From CAYJPK01 sp964372035 (GTDB lineage: Bacteria > Desulfobacterota > Desulfovibrionia > Desulfovibrionales > Desulfovibrionaceae): DNA of 9,055 bases. Location of the stretch: positions 1-9,055 of the forward strand of contig CAYJPK010000080.1 in assembly GCA_964372035.1 (NCBI GenBank). The letters are read 5' to 3'. Below the pieces are notes generated by a model. It saw only the letters and a program-made list of their open reading frames with translations, did no database searches and was not told the DNA's origin. Each line of letters begins with the position of its first letter. Position 1 is the stretch's first letter. Shown one piece after another: positions 1 through 6,823 of the stretch. A program made the position numbers and the translations under genes.

Positions 1-764
1 CTATTCATGTTAGCCATGTTTTGATTTGGCATATTTTGGTTATACATATTTTGATTGTTATGCACTTGGTTTTGATTTATATTATTTGACTGATTAACGG
101 GCATCGCAATCATTTTATTAAGATTTGCAATTTGCGCTTCAGTTAATTCAACTTTTAAATTTTCAGCTTTACCGATTGAATTAATAATAAAACTTGGTAG
201 ATTATAAGCACCAAATTTAACGTCTTTTGCTACATATTTAATGTCTTTTAGCTCAGCTTTAACAATAACTGTATTGGTGTGACCATTTTTATTATAGAAA
301 TTATTTGAGTTAATAGCTGTGTTGGTCCACCTTGTTTCATATTTATATGTAGTAGTTTTTTGTTCTTTACCATCTGATGTTTTAGTTGTTTCAGTTTTTT
401 TATCTTCGACCCACTGATAAAATTGGACATCTCTTTCAAGCTTTATTGCTTTTGCACTAATTCCAAAAAGAGAGTCTGTTAATACATCATTTGTCATCGC
501 AAGACCTTTTGTATAAACAACTTTTTTATTAAATGATGGATCAATTGTATCAATATCAGGCATATCAACGGTTACTAGTTGAGCTTCTGCTATTGCTCCA
601 GCTTCTCTAACTGAACGTCCTTCATTCCAGTAAAGAGCATAAGATGCTATTGCAATAAGAATAACACCAAAAATAATTCCTTTAAAAGAATTGCCTAGTT
701 TTTCCATAAAACCAGTTGGTTCACTAATTGTAATTTCTTGATTTTCGTTGCTTTGGTATGACAT
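1..764 (-). CDS. TMEM43-like (DUF1625) membrane protein, partial: N-terminal 254 codons
   Basis: The reading frame is open from the ATG at 764 to the left edge, so the C-terminus lies outside the window. The start follows an AGAGGT ribosome-binding site 4 nt upstream. Residues 1-26 look cytoplasmic and residues 27-46 form one hydrophobic helix. This is followed at once by W46-N-E-G-R50, the hallmark NEGR of the TMEM43 family. Further family-like blocks are L109-E-R111, the YQWVE block at 116-120, a Tyr/Trp-rich strand near 138-146, and F184-G...L189-P-S-F near 184-192. The family has a large extracytoplasmic domain between an N-terminal helix and C-terminal helices, but its biochemical function in bacteria is not established. 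From about residue 222 the protein becomes Asn/Gln/Met-rich with a five-residue repeat, which is unusual for the family. The gene is divergent from the 5'-nucleotidase gene. Assignment is from remembered motif similarity: confident for the gene, moderate for the family. Confidence 0.75.
   Translation of the reverse strand, partial: MSYQSNENQEITISEPTGFMEKLGNSFKGIIFGVILIAIASYALYWNEGRSVREAGAIAEAQLVTVDMPDIDTIDPSFNKKVVYTKGLAMTNDVLTDSLFGISAKAIKLERDVQFYQWVEDKKTETTKTSDGKEQKTTTYKYETRWTNTAINSNNFYNKNGHTNTVIVKAELKDIKYVAKDVKFGAYNLPSFIINSIGKAENLKVELTEAQIANLNKMIAMPVNQSNNINQNQVHNNQNMYNQNMPNQNMANMN
15..59 (-). repeat. three 15-bp tandem repeats encoding an NQNM-x tail
   Basis: Three consecutive 15-bp units start at 15, 30 and 45, each beginning CAT(A/G)TTTTG on the plus strand. 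On the coding strand they encode NQNM-Y, NQNM-P and NQNM-A in frame (residues 237-251 approximately), after an upstream N/Q-rich stretch from residue 224. The units differ at a few bases, so the array is degenerate. It may continue beyond the left edge: a further CATGTT lies at 6-11. Confidence 0.8.
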
Positions 765-814
765 GTTGACCTCTACTTTTTAAAATATTGATTTTATTAG
801 CTAAAAAGACGTAA

Positions 815-843
815 ATTTTAAAACACTTCACGGTTAAGTTGAA
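815..843 (-). promoter_or_regulatory. candidate promoter of the TMEM43-like gene
   Basis: Read on the minus strand, a TAAAAT -10 hexamer (815-820, five of six consensus bases) lies 17 bp downstream of a weak TTCAAC -35 (838-843, three of six). This leaves a 5' leader of about 45 nt. The leader contains a 7-bp inverted repeat, CTTTTTA at 776-782 and TAAAAAG at 802-808. AT-rich DNA yields such matches easily, so this is tentative. Confidence 0.3.
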
Positions 844-868
844 TATAACTAAAAAAAATAAATATTTC

Positions 869-886
869 ATGTGCCATTTAGCACAT
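869..886. promoter_or_regulatory. CRP-like palindromic operator
   Basis: ATGTGC and GCACAT form a perfect 6-bp inverted repeat around a 6-bp spacer. This gives the TGTG-N8-CACA core and half-site spacing of CRP/FNR-family sites. The fifth position of each half-site is C/G instead of the usual A/T. The centre (877.5) is about 47 bp upstream of the start expected from the -10-like TATATA at 913-918, a position suited to activation of the 945 gene. It is also upstream of the divergent minus-strand gene. That it binds a regulator is inference. Confidence 0.45.
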
Positions 887-912
887 TTACGTAATTTATA
901 TTTATATTACTG

Positions 913-920
913 TATATAAA
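913..920 (+). promoter_or_regulatory. candidate -10 element of the nucleotidase operon
   Basis: TATATAAA contains two overlapping -10-like hexamers (TATATA at 913, TATAAA at 915). No good -35 hexamer sits 16-18 bp upstream, where the sequence is simply AT-rich. A weak -35 next to an upstream palindrome at 869-886 fits an activator-dependent promoter, but the assignment rests on short matches. Confidence 0.35.
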
Positions 921-944
921 AGTCCCAACGAAATAGGAGTTTTT

Positions 945-2585
945 ATGAAAAAAGTTCTATCCTTTTCAGTATTAGTGTTATTGTTATTATCGTTTGCTTG
1001 CTCAAAGCAGTTGACTCCTAAAAGTACACAATATCAGGAGCAAATAATTATTTTACATACTAATGATGTTCATGCAGGAATTGATGATAATATTGGTTAT
1101 GCCGGCTTGGCTGCGTATAAAAATGAGCTTGAAGATAAGTACGGTGAACATAATGTTATTTTGGTTGATGCAGGCGATGCGATTCAAGGAGCAAGTGTTG
1201 CAATGCTAACAAGGGGCAGTGCAATAATTGAACTTATGAATGCTGTTGAGTATGATTTTTTTGTGCCTGGAAATCATGAATTTGATTATCAAATACCTAG
1301 ACTGTTTGAGCTTTCAAAGGACTTAAAAACACAAATCATTTCTTCAAATTTTTTGAGTTTAAAAGAAAATAAATCAATCTATCCAGGCTATAAAATATAT
1401 ACAGTTAATGACATTGACATAGCTTTTCTTGGCGTTTCAACTCCTGAATCACTAACCAAAGCAAGCAGTCAATATTTTCAAGATGAAAGTGCTAATTTCA
1501 TCTATAGTTTTGCAGAAGATAAAAGCGGTAAAAGGCTATATGATGTTGTGCAAAAAAATATTAATGCAGCAAAAGCTGATGGAGCTGATTATATTATAGG
1601 TTTAGTGCATTTAGGGATTGATGCCGCTTCAAAACCATGGCGTTCTACTGATTTAATTGCAAATACTGATGGCTTTGATGTCGTTTTAGATGGTCACTCA
1701 CATTCAGTTATTGAGGGTGAAGTATTTAAAGATAAGGCAGGAAAGAACGTTATTTTAGCTCAAACAGGCACCAAATTAAAATATATTGGTAAAATTACCA
1801 TTAACCAAGATACTGGAAAAATCAATGCTAAGTTAATCGGTAAAGATGAAAAATATAATAAAAAAGACCCAATAGTTCAAGCTAAAATTGAAAAAATTAA
1901 AGCCGAATTTGCTGAATTGTTAGCAAAAGATATTGCTGTAAGCGACTATAATTTATTAACAAGCATGAATAATGTTTCGCTAGCAAGAATTCAAGAAACA
2001 AATTTAGGTGATTTAGTTTCTGATGCTTATAGGATTATTCTTGATACTGATATAGGCATTGTAAATGGTGGTGCTATTCGGACTAATTTAGCGAAAGGTC
2101 AAATTAACTATCAAGAAATTATAGATTTACATCCATTTGGAAATCATATCATTTCCATGGAAATAAGTGGTAAAACCCTAAAAGATGCGCTTGAGATGGG
2201 TGCCAAAAATACCCCAACTCCTAATGGTGGCTTTTTGCAAGTGTCAGGTATGACATATGAAATTGATAGCTCTATACCGTCATCAGTTAAAGTAGATGAG
2301 CACGGAAATTTTATTTCGGTAGATGGTCCATATAGAGTGAAAAATATAATGATAGCTGGTAAAAAGCTTGATGAAAGTAAAAATTATACTGTTGCCTCTC
2401 ATGATTATTTGCTTAAAAAAGCTGGAGATGGAATGACAATGTTTAAAAATTCTAAAATCTTAAAAGATATGTTCATGGCTGATAGTGAGGTTTTAATTAA
2501 ATTTATTACTGAAAACCTAAATGGCAAAATTTCTAGTGAATATTCTAATGTTGATGGTTCCGAAAGAATTAAAATCTTAAAATAA
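945..2585 (+). CDS. 5'-nucleotidase family lipoprotein (UshA/NadN-like)
   Basis: This is predicted to remove phosphate from extracytoplasmic 5'-nucleotides, giving nucleosides; related enzymes also cleave UDP-sugars, cyclic nucleotides or NAD. The 546 residues match the family's usual length. Residues 1-18 are a signal peptide ending S-F-A before Cys19, a lipobox, so the protein should be lipid-anchored in the envelope. The N-terminal metallophosphoesterase domain (about 33-255) has D41-x-H43, G77-D78, G109-N-H-E112, H222 and G250-H-S-H253, the full set of metal-binding motifs. The C-terminal nucleotide-binding domain (about 335-510) shows the ETNLGD block at 351-356, N374-G-G...I378-R379, the G428-G-F430 aromatic position and G494-D-G496. 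AGGAG ends 5 nt before the ATG and decides the start. The next gene begins 12 nt downstream, so the two should be cotranscribed. The family is secure; the exact substrate is not readable from sequence. Confidence 0.93.
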   Translation: MKKVLSFSVLVLLLLSFACSKQLTPKSTQYQEQIIILHTNDVHAGIDDNIGYAGLAAYKNELEDKYGEHNVILVDAGDAIQGASVAMLTRGSAIIELMNAVEYDFFVPGNHEFDYQIPRLFELSKDLKTQIISSNFLSLKENKSIYPGYKIYTVNDIDIAFLGVSTPESLTKASSQYFQDESANFIYSFAEDKSGKRLYDVVQKNINAAKADGADYIIGLVHLGIDAASKPWRSTDLIANTDGFDVVLDGHSHSVIEGEVFKDKAGKNVILAQTGTKLKYIGKITINQDTGKINAKLIGKDEKYNKKDPIVQAKIEKIKAEFAELLAKDIAVSDYNLLTSMNNVSLARIQETNLGDLVSDAYRIILDTDIGIVNGGAIRTNLAKGQINYQEIIDLHPFGNHIISMEISGKTLKDALEMGAKNTPTPNGGFLQVSGMTYEIDSSIPSSVKVDEHGNFISVDGPYRVKNIMIAGKKLDESKNYTVASHDYLLKKAGDGMTMFKNSKILKDMFMADSEVLIKFITENLNGKISSEYSNVDGSERIKILK

Positions 2586-2588
2586 TTT

Positions 2589-2594
2589 GGGGGG
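2589..2594 (+). promoter_or_regulatory. G6 ribosome-binding site of the nucleoside hydrolase gene
   Basis: An uninterrupted run of six G lies 3 nt before the ATG at 2598, in place of an AGGAG-type site. It can still pair with the CCUCC of 16S rRNA, partly through G-U pairs. A homopolymer here is uncommon in such AT-rich DNA and could vary in length. Confidence 0.6.
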
Positions 2595-2597
2595 CAT

Positions 2598-3701
2598 ATG
2601 TCAAAAAATCTTAAAAATAATTTGTACTATTTAATCATTTCTAGCCTTTGTATGTTCATTTTAATGTTTACCAATTTAGCCTTTGCCAAGGAAAAGGTAT
2701 TACTTGATGCCGATATGGTAGATGCTTTTGATGATGGGGTTACCATGCTTATGTTAGCGGCTGATCCTAAAATTGAGCTTGTTGGTGTGACAACTGTTTC
2801 AGGTAATTCATGGGTTAAGTCTGGTACGGCATCTGCTATTTATCAGCTTGAAATTATGGGTAAAAATAATATTCCTGTAGCAATGGGAGCAGAGTTTCCA
2901 CTTAGAGCAGATAGACATGAAAATATTGAACTTGAAAGAAAATTATTTGGTATTGGTCGTGATATTTGGACTGGTTCATTTGGTTTAAAAAATCCTAAAT
3001 CATGGCAAGAATACTATAAGCAAAATTATGGCTCAAACCCTAAAATTATGCCAATAGAGCAACATGGAGTTGATTTTATTATTGATACAGTTCGTAAAAA
3101 TCCTAACGAAATTACAATTGCCGCAATTGGACCATGCACAAACTTAGCTTTAGCAATACGTAAAGCACCTGATATTATTCCTTTAATTAAAAGAGTAATT
3201 TATATGGGGGGTAGCTTTTTTATTGGTGGAAATGTAACTCCTGCTGCTGAATTTAATTGGTGGTTTGACCCTGAAGCAGCTCGTATTGCTGTTCGTGCAC
3301 CATTTAAAGAGCAAATTATAGTTGGGCTTGATGTTGCAGAAAAAATTGTATTTGAACTACATGAATATAAACGCTTTTTAAAGACTATGAATGGAAACCT
3401 ACTGGGAAAATTAGCCGAAAAATCTCATGTTGGACATAGTTTTGCGCAAGATGAAAAGTTTACACATTTTGTATGGGATTTAATTGTTGCTGCTATTTTG
3501 ATTGAGCCAAGCATTGTTACAAAAGAAGAGACACTTTTTATTGATGTAAATGATCAATTCAGCTTGTCTTACGGTCAATCATTAGCTTTTCCTATTCATG
3601 GTCCGGCTGGAACTAAAAAGGCAAGAATTATCCTTGAAATTAATGAAAATCGCTTTTGGGATATGGTAAATAATAGTTCGTACTGGAAAAATATCAAATA
3701 A
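2598..3701 (+). CDS. exported nucleoside hydrolase (inosine-uridine preferring family)
   Basis: This is predicted to hydrolyse the N-glycosidic bond of ribonucleosides to free base and ribose outside the cytoplasm. Residues 1-30 form a Sec signal peptide (hydrophobic 10-29, cleavage after A28-F-A30). The mature part opens with the metal-binding cluster D37-x-D39...D45-D46. Its spacing is two residues longer than the classic DxDxxxDD, resembling secreted homologues with a DTDMGNDxDD-type loop. Other family blocks are the VSGN at 67-70, I177-G-P-C-T-N182, M203-G-G205, A217-E-F-N220 with D224, and G243-L-D-V246. The usual catalytic His-Asp near the C-terminus appears as W293-D294, with the nearest His at 290. 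The metal-binding Asp is therefore kept but the adjacent His is not. The gene follows the 5'-nucleotidase by 12 nt, whose nucleoside product would be its substrate. Family assignment is strong; base preference is unknown. Confidence 0.9.
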   Translation: MSKNLKNNLYYLIISSLCMFILMFTNLAFAKEKVLLDADMVDAFDDGVTMLMLAADPKIELVGVTTVSGNSWVKSGTASAIYQLEIMGKNNIPVAMGAEFPLRADRHENIELERKLFGIGRDIWTGSFGLKNPKSWQEYYKQNYGSNPKIMPIEQHGVDFIIDTVRKNPNEITIAAIGPCTNLALAIRKAPDIIPLIKRVIYMGGSFFIGGNVTPAAEFNWWFDPEAARIAVRAPFKEQIIVGLDVAEKIVFELHEYKRFLKTMNGNLLGKLAEKSHVGHSFAQDEKFTHFVWDLIVAAILIEPSIVTKEETLFIDVNDQFSLSYGQSLAFPIHGPAGTKKARIILEINENRFWDMVNNSSYWKNIK

Positions 3702-3714
3702 TGACTTTTAAAAT

Positions 3715-3755
3715 AAACTATGTATTGAGAGTTTATCACTTTACATAGTTTTTTT
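3715..3755. terminator. Rho-independent terminator, probably bidirectional
   Basis: A perfect 10-bp stem pairs 3715-3724 (AAACTATGTA) with 3742-3751 (TACATAGTTT). The 17-nt loop contains a further TGA/TCA pairing. On the plus strand it ends in seven T (3749-3755), terminating the nucleotidase/hydrolase unit 13 nt after its stop. Read on the minus strand, the same stem is followed by TTTATTTT, so it can also stop the convergent PHP gene. The stem is AT-rich and therefore only moderately stable. Confidence 0.8.
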
Positions 3756-3803
3756 GTGGTTTAAAATAAGATATCTGAAAATGGCTTATATAATATGTGT
3801 TAA

Positions 3804-4586
3804 TTAAATTTTGATAGCAGTTTCTTTACGCTTTTGGTAAGTATACAAATGACTAAAACCAATGTTTTTTAGGATATTAATGCCTGCATCAAAGCCATTT
3901 AAGAAATAATTAGCACTATGTGCATCACTGCCTAATGATACTTTTTTTCCACCCAAGTCATGATAAAGTTTAAAGAAATACTCTAGATAGCTTGTGTCTT
4001 TATAAATATAAACAAAGCGAGTATTGAACTCAAGAGCCTTATTTTTATTGATAATAAGCTTAAAGAGTGTTTCTAATTTATCCCTATGATTTTCGATGTT
4101 TAATTTGTCTATATAGCGCAATAGAAAATCAATATGTCCAACAATGTCAAAGCAACTAATGTTTTGTAACATGTTAATATATATATCTAAATATTTTGAA
4201 TATGCTTCATTGTTTGTTAAGCCATTTAAAAAATCGTAGCTAGTACAGCCAGCGTCTTCACCTTCATGCACGGACATGATAACTACATCATAATCTACAT
4301 TATTAACAATATACTCAATGTCTTTTATGCGTGAAAATTTATATCCCATTTCAACGCCTTTTAAAATCTTTATATTGTACTTTTTTTGTAGTTTTTTAAT
4401 TGTATAATCTTGTAATTGAATATCATAAATATCGTCCATTCCAAGATATACACATGATAAATCAAGGTGTTCAGTTGTGACAAAGTGCGTAAGTCCGTGT
4501 TTTTTAGCTTCGCTTAAGTAATTTTCAAAACTTTCATGAGAATCACTTGAAAGAAAGCTATGTACGTGTTGATCGTAAATTTTCAT
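3804..4586 (-). CDS. PHP-domain phosphatase, histidinol-phosphatase (HisJ/HisK) type
   Basis: This is predicted to be a cytoplasmic metal-dependent phosphoesterase; the family reference reaction is L-histidinol phosphate to L-histidinol. The 260 residues show all PHP motifs: D5-x-H7-x-H9 with D15, T38-E-H40, G77-V-E79 followed by GY, S105-V-H107, G150-H-I-D153, E186-F-N188 and G219-S-D-A-H223. The length and the C-terminal layout after the GSDAH block fit HisK-type proteins. I chose the ATG at 4586, preceded by AAGAG 6 nt upstream and starting directly at the first motif. An in-frame TTG at 4634 would add 16 Lys-rich residues but has no ribosome-binding site. No other his gene is in view, and the gene stands alone between a convergent and a divergent neighbour. 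Another phosphorylated substrate is therefore possible. Confidence 0.85.
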   Translation of the reverse strand: MKIYDQHVHSFLSSDSHESFENYLSEAKKHGLTHFVTTEHLDLSCVYLGMDDIYDIQLQDYTIKKLQKKYNIKILKGVEMGYKFSRIKDIEYIVNNVDYDVVIMSVHEGEDAGCTSYDFLNGLTNNEAYSKYLDIYINMLQNISCFDIVGHIDFLLRYIDKLNIENHRDKLETLFKLIINKNKALEFNTRFVYIYKDTSYLEYFFKLYHDLGGKKVSLGSDAHSANYFLNGFDAGINILKNIGFSHLYTYQKRKETAIKI

Positions 4587-4624
4587 GCTGCACTCTTTTT
4601 TGTTTGTTATGAGTTTTTTGTATT

Positions 4625-4640
4625 TTATTATCAATAATAA
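4625..4640. promoter_or_regulatory. AT-only palindrome upstream of the PHP gene
   Basis: TTATTA and TAATAA form a 6-bp inverted repeat around TCAA, 38 bp or more upstream of the PHP start codon. It lies where that gene's promoter should be and contains GATAAT on the minus strand, a possible -10. It could be an operator, but short AT palindromes arise by chance in such DNA. No convincing -35 was found for the gene. Confidence 0.2.
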
Positions 4641-4722
4641 TACAAGTGATAATTTGTTAAAAATATGTGACTTTTATGTTATCTTTTATGCGTTATGTAA
4701 GAGAATTTAAGATTAATTCTTT

Positions 4723-4751
4723 TTGACAAACAACTTGAAAAAAATTATAAG
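4723..4751 (+). promoter_or_regulatory. sigma-70 promoter of glmS
   Basis: A perfect TTGACA -35 (4723-4728) and TATAAG -10 (4746-4751, five of six) are separated by exactly 17 bp. Transcription would start near 4758, giving a leader of about 57 nt. This is the best promoter match in the window and suits a constitutively needed gene. The leader is too short for a glmS ribozyme. Confidence 0.8.
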
Positions 4752-4814
4752 AATAGAGCGTTGTTGTTGATTTGTTTATACTATTAAACCATTTTTTTTA
4801 CAAGGATAAAATAT

Positions 4815-6632
4815 ATGTGCGGAATTATTGGATATACTGGATTTCAACCAGCACTGCCAATTGCTGTAGAAGCACTTCGTAAATTAGAATATCGTGGTTA
4901 TGATTCAGCTGGCGTTGCTTTTATTGATAATGATAAGTTTAGAGCTGTAAAAGCTGCTGGAAAACTTGAAAATTTAGATAAAAAAATGCAAGCAGAATAT
5001 CACTTGCCAGTAACTTGTGCAATTGGTCATACTCGTTGGGCGACTCATGGTGAGCCAACAGTTGATAATGCACACCCTCATATTGATAATTCTGGGCGTC
5101 TTGCCATAGTACATAATGGAATAATTGAGAATTACCTTGAACTTAAAGAATTTTTAAAGCCACATGGGATAAAATATTCTTCAGCGACTGACACAGAAGT
5201 TTTAGTTAACTTTATTGCTTATCATCTTGAAAAAGAGGGTGACATTGAAAAAGCATTACAAGTTGCCCTTGAAAAAGTAACAGGAGCTTACGCTTTAGTA
5301 ATTTCTGACTTAACAGTTCCAGGTAAGTTATGGGCAGTAAGGCAAGCAGGTCCAATGATTTTAGGCGTTGGGCAGCATGAATACTTTATTGCATCAGATG
5401 CTCCAGCCTTTATTGCGTGGACAAAGGACGTGATATTTATTAATGAGGGTGAGCTTTTATCTTGTTCTGCCACTGGCTACGAAGTAAAAAATCTTTCAGA
5501 CCTAAGCAAAATTGAAAGAGAACCAGTCACTTTAAAATGGGATACTGTATCAGCCCAAAAAGGCGGTTATAAACACTTCATGCTTAAAGAAATTTTTGAA
5601 CAACCAAGGGTAATTGAAGATTGCCTACGTTCAAGAATTGTTGATGGCAAGGTAGAGCTTGTAGAGCTTGAGGAGCTTGCTATTCCACGTCGCATAAATA
5701 TTGTTGCTTGTGGAACATCGTACTATGCAGGCTTATGGGGCAAAGATATTATTGAAGAACTGGCAGGAGTGCAAGTTAATGTTGAGCTTGCATCAGAATT
5801 TGCATTTAGAAAGCCTACATTTTTTGATGATGAATTTGTGCTTAGCATCAGCCAAAGTGGCGAAACTGCTGATACTTTAGCTGCGTTAAGAAAGGCGAAA
5901 GCGGCTGGTGTGCCAAGCGTTTCAATTTGTAATGTACTTGGATCTTCGCTTACAAGAGAAGCAAATGCAACTATTTATACTCATGCTGGACCTGAAATTT
6001 GTGTTGCTTCAACAAAAGCGATGATAAGCCAACTGCTTGTATTGCTCTTAATTGCACTATATTATGCGCAGAAAAAGCAAGTAAATTTAGATAAAGTAGC
6101 TAAATACTTAGAAGGTATTTCAAACCTTTCAGCACTTTTAGAAAAAGAATTGCCAAAATTAGCAGAGCAAGCAGAAAAATTATCTGTAAACTACTATAAA
6201 GAAAAACATTTTTTCTTTTTGGGTAGGGGGTATCAATTCCCATTGGCCTTAGAGGGAGCTTTAAAAGTTAAAGAGCTATCATACATTCACGCCGAGGGTT
6301 ATTCTTCAGCTGAAATGAAGCATGGTCCAATTGCTTTGATTGATAGTGAATTTCCGTCCTTTATCATAGCTGCAAACGATGAATTATTTGAAAAGGTGCG
6401 TTCAAATACTGAAGTTGTGCAAGCTCGTCGAGGCAAAACGATAGTGCTTTGTGATATTAATGCTCCAATTTCTGCACAAGATAAATGGGAAATTCCTTTG
6501 ACACAAGTACAGCCACTTCAAAGCTTTTTAATTCTGCCAGCCTTGCAACTATTTGCATATCACGTTGCAAATCAGCTTAACTTAGATGTTGACCAGCCTC
6601 GTAATTTAGCAAAAAGTGTAACTGTTGAATAG
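4815..6632 (+). CDS. glmS: glutamine--fructose-6-phosphate aminotransferase (isomerizing)
   Basis: This converts fructose-6-phosphate plus glutamine to glucosamine-6-phosphate and glutamate, the first committed step to UDP-GlcNAc for peptidoglycan and lipopolysaccharide; it acts in the cytoplasm. The 605 residues compare with about 609 in E. coli. Cys2 becomes the N-terminal nucleophile after Met removal. The class II glutaminase domain (1 to about 240) carries R74 in GHTRW, N101-G102 and D126. Two SIS domains follow, with G300-T-S302, S347-Q-S-G-E350, S399-T-K401, and the catalytic block K484...E487 to H503 in KHGP. The C-terminal PRNLAKSVTVE contains the conserved lysine (K600) used in sugar binding. 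AAGGA lies 8 nt before the ATG. The gene is monocistronic: its own promoter is upstream and a terminator follows. All key residues are present, so the enzyme should be active. Confidence 0.98.
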   Translation: MCGIIGYTGFQPALPIAVEALRKLEYRGYDSAGVAFIDNDKFRAVKAAGKLENLDKKMQAEYHLPVTCAIGHTRWATHGEPTVDNAHPHIDNSGRLAIVHNGIIENYLELKEFLKPHGIKYSSATDTEVLVNFIAYHLEKEGDIEKALQVALEKVTGAYALVISDLTVPGKLWAVRQAGPMILGVGQHEYFIASDAPAFIAWTKDVIFINEGELLSCSATGYEVKNLSDLSKIEREPVTLKWDTVSAQKGGYKHFMLKEIFEQPRVIEDCLRSRIVDGKVELVELEELAIPRRINIVACGTSYYAGLWGKDIIEELAGVQVNVELASEFAFRKPTFFDDEFVLSISQSGETADTLAALRKAKAAGVPSVSICNVLGSSLTREANATIYTHAGPEICVASTKAMISQLLVLLLIALYYAQKKQVNLDKVAKYLEGISNLSALLEKELPKLAEQAEKLSVNYYKEKHFFFLGRGYQFPLALEGALKVKELSYIHAEGYSSAEMKHGPIALIDSEFPSFIIAANDELFEKVRSNTEVVQARRGKTIVLCDINAPISAQDKWEIPLTQVQPLQSFLILPALQLFAYHVANQLNLDVDQPRNLAKSVTVE

Positions 6633-6653
6633 ATTTTATCAATAAGCAAAAGT

Positions 6654-6693
6654 AAGGTAAAAATATTTTTTTAAATGTTTTTACCTTTTTTTT
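6654..6693 (+). terminator. Rho-independent terminator of glmS
   Basis: A perfect 10-bp stem pairs 6654-6663 (AAGGTAAAAA) with 6678-6687 (TTTTTACCTT) across a 14-nt loop. It runs into eight T at 6686-6693 and starts 22 nt after the glmS stop codon. Confidence 0.88.
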
Positions 6694-6743
6694 GTGTACA
6701 TTAAAATAGTAGACTTGAAGCTAAAAAACTGATAAATTTAATT

Positions 6744-6776
6744 TATATACAAAATTTTTTTTTACAGTTGTATATA
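6744..6776. repeat. 7-bp inverted repeat upstream of the DUF2333-like gene
   Basis: TATATAC (6744-6750) and GTATATA (6770-6776) are perfectly inverted around a 19-bp spacer containing a run of ten T. The second arm lies within the candidate promoter at 6761-6788. It could be an operator or chance in AT-rich DNA. Confidence 0.3.
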
Positions 6777-6788
6777 GTAATTTATTAA
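6761..6788 (+). promoter_or_regulatory. candidate promoter of the DUF2333-like gene
   Basis: TTTACA (6761-6766, five of six with TTGACA) and TATTAA (6783-6788, four of six) are 16 bp apart. They would start transcription about 30 nt before the ATG. The upstream glmS terminator implies that some promoter must lie in 6694-6823. The sequence is so AT-rich that other choices are possible. Confidence 0.35.
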
Positions 6789-6823
6789 ATTTAATTATAG
6801 ATAGTAAGTAAGGAGTTTGTTAT

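Noticed and set aside
248..439. 63-codon minus-strand open frame
   Set aside because: It lies inside the TMEM43-like gene in another frame, is low-complexity Lys/Ile/Leu, and has no family features.
4587..4634. 16-residue N-terminal extension of the PHP gene from a TTG codon
   Set aside because: There is no ribosome-binding site before the TTG, whereas the ATG at 4586 has AAGAG at good spacing and begins at the first catalytic motif.
4661..4685. second CRP-like site (TGTGA at 4666)
   Set aside because: Only one half-site is present; no CACA partner at the required spacing.
4758..4814. glmS ribozyme or long riboswitch leader
   Set aside because: The leader is only about 57 nt and shows no conserved ribozyme core or structured stems; such ribozymes are found mainly in Gram-positive bacteria.
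5288..5473. 61-codon minus-strand open frame
   Set aside because: It is antisense to the glutaminase domain of glmS; the composition looks like a shadow of the conserved gene.
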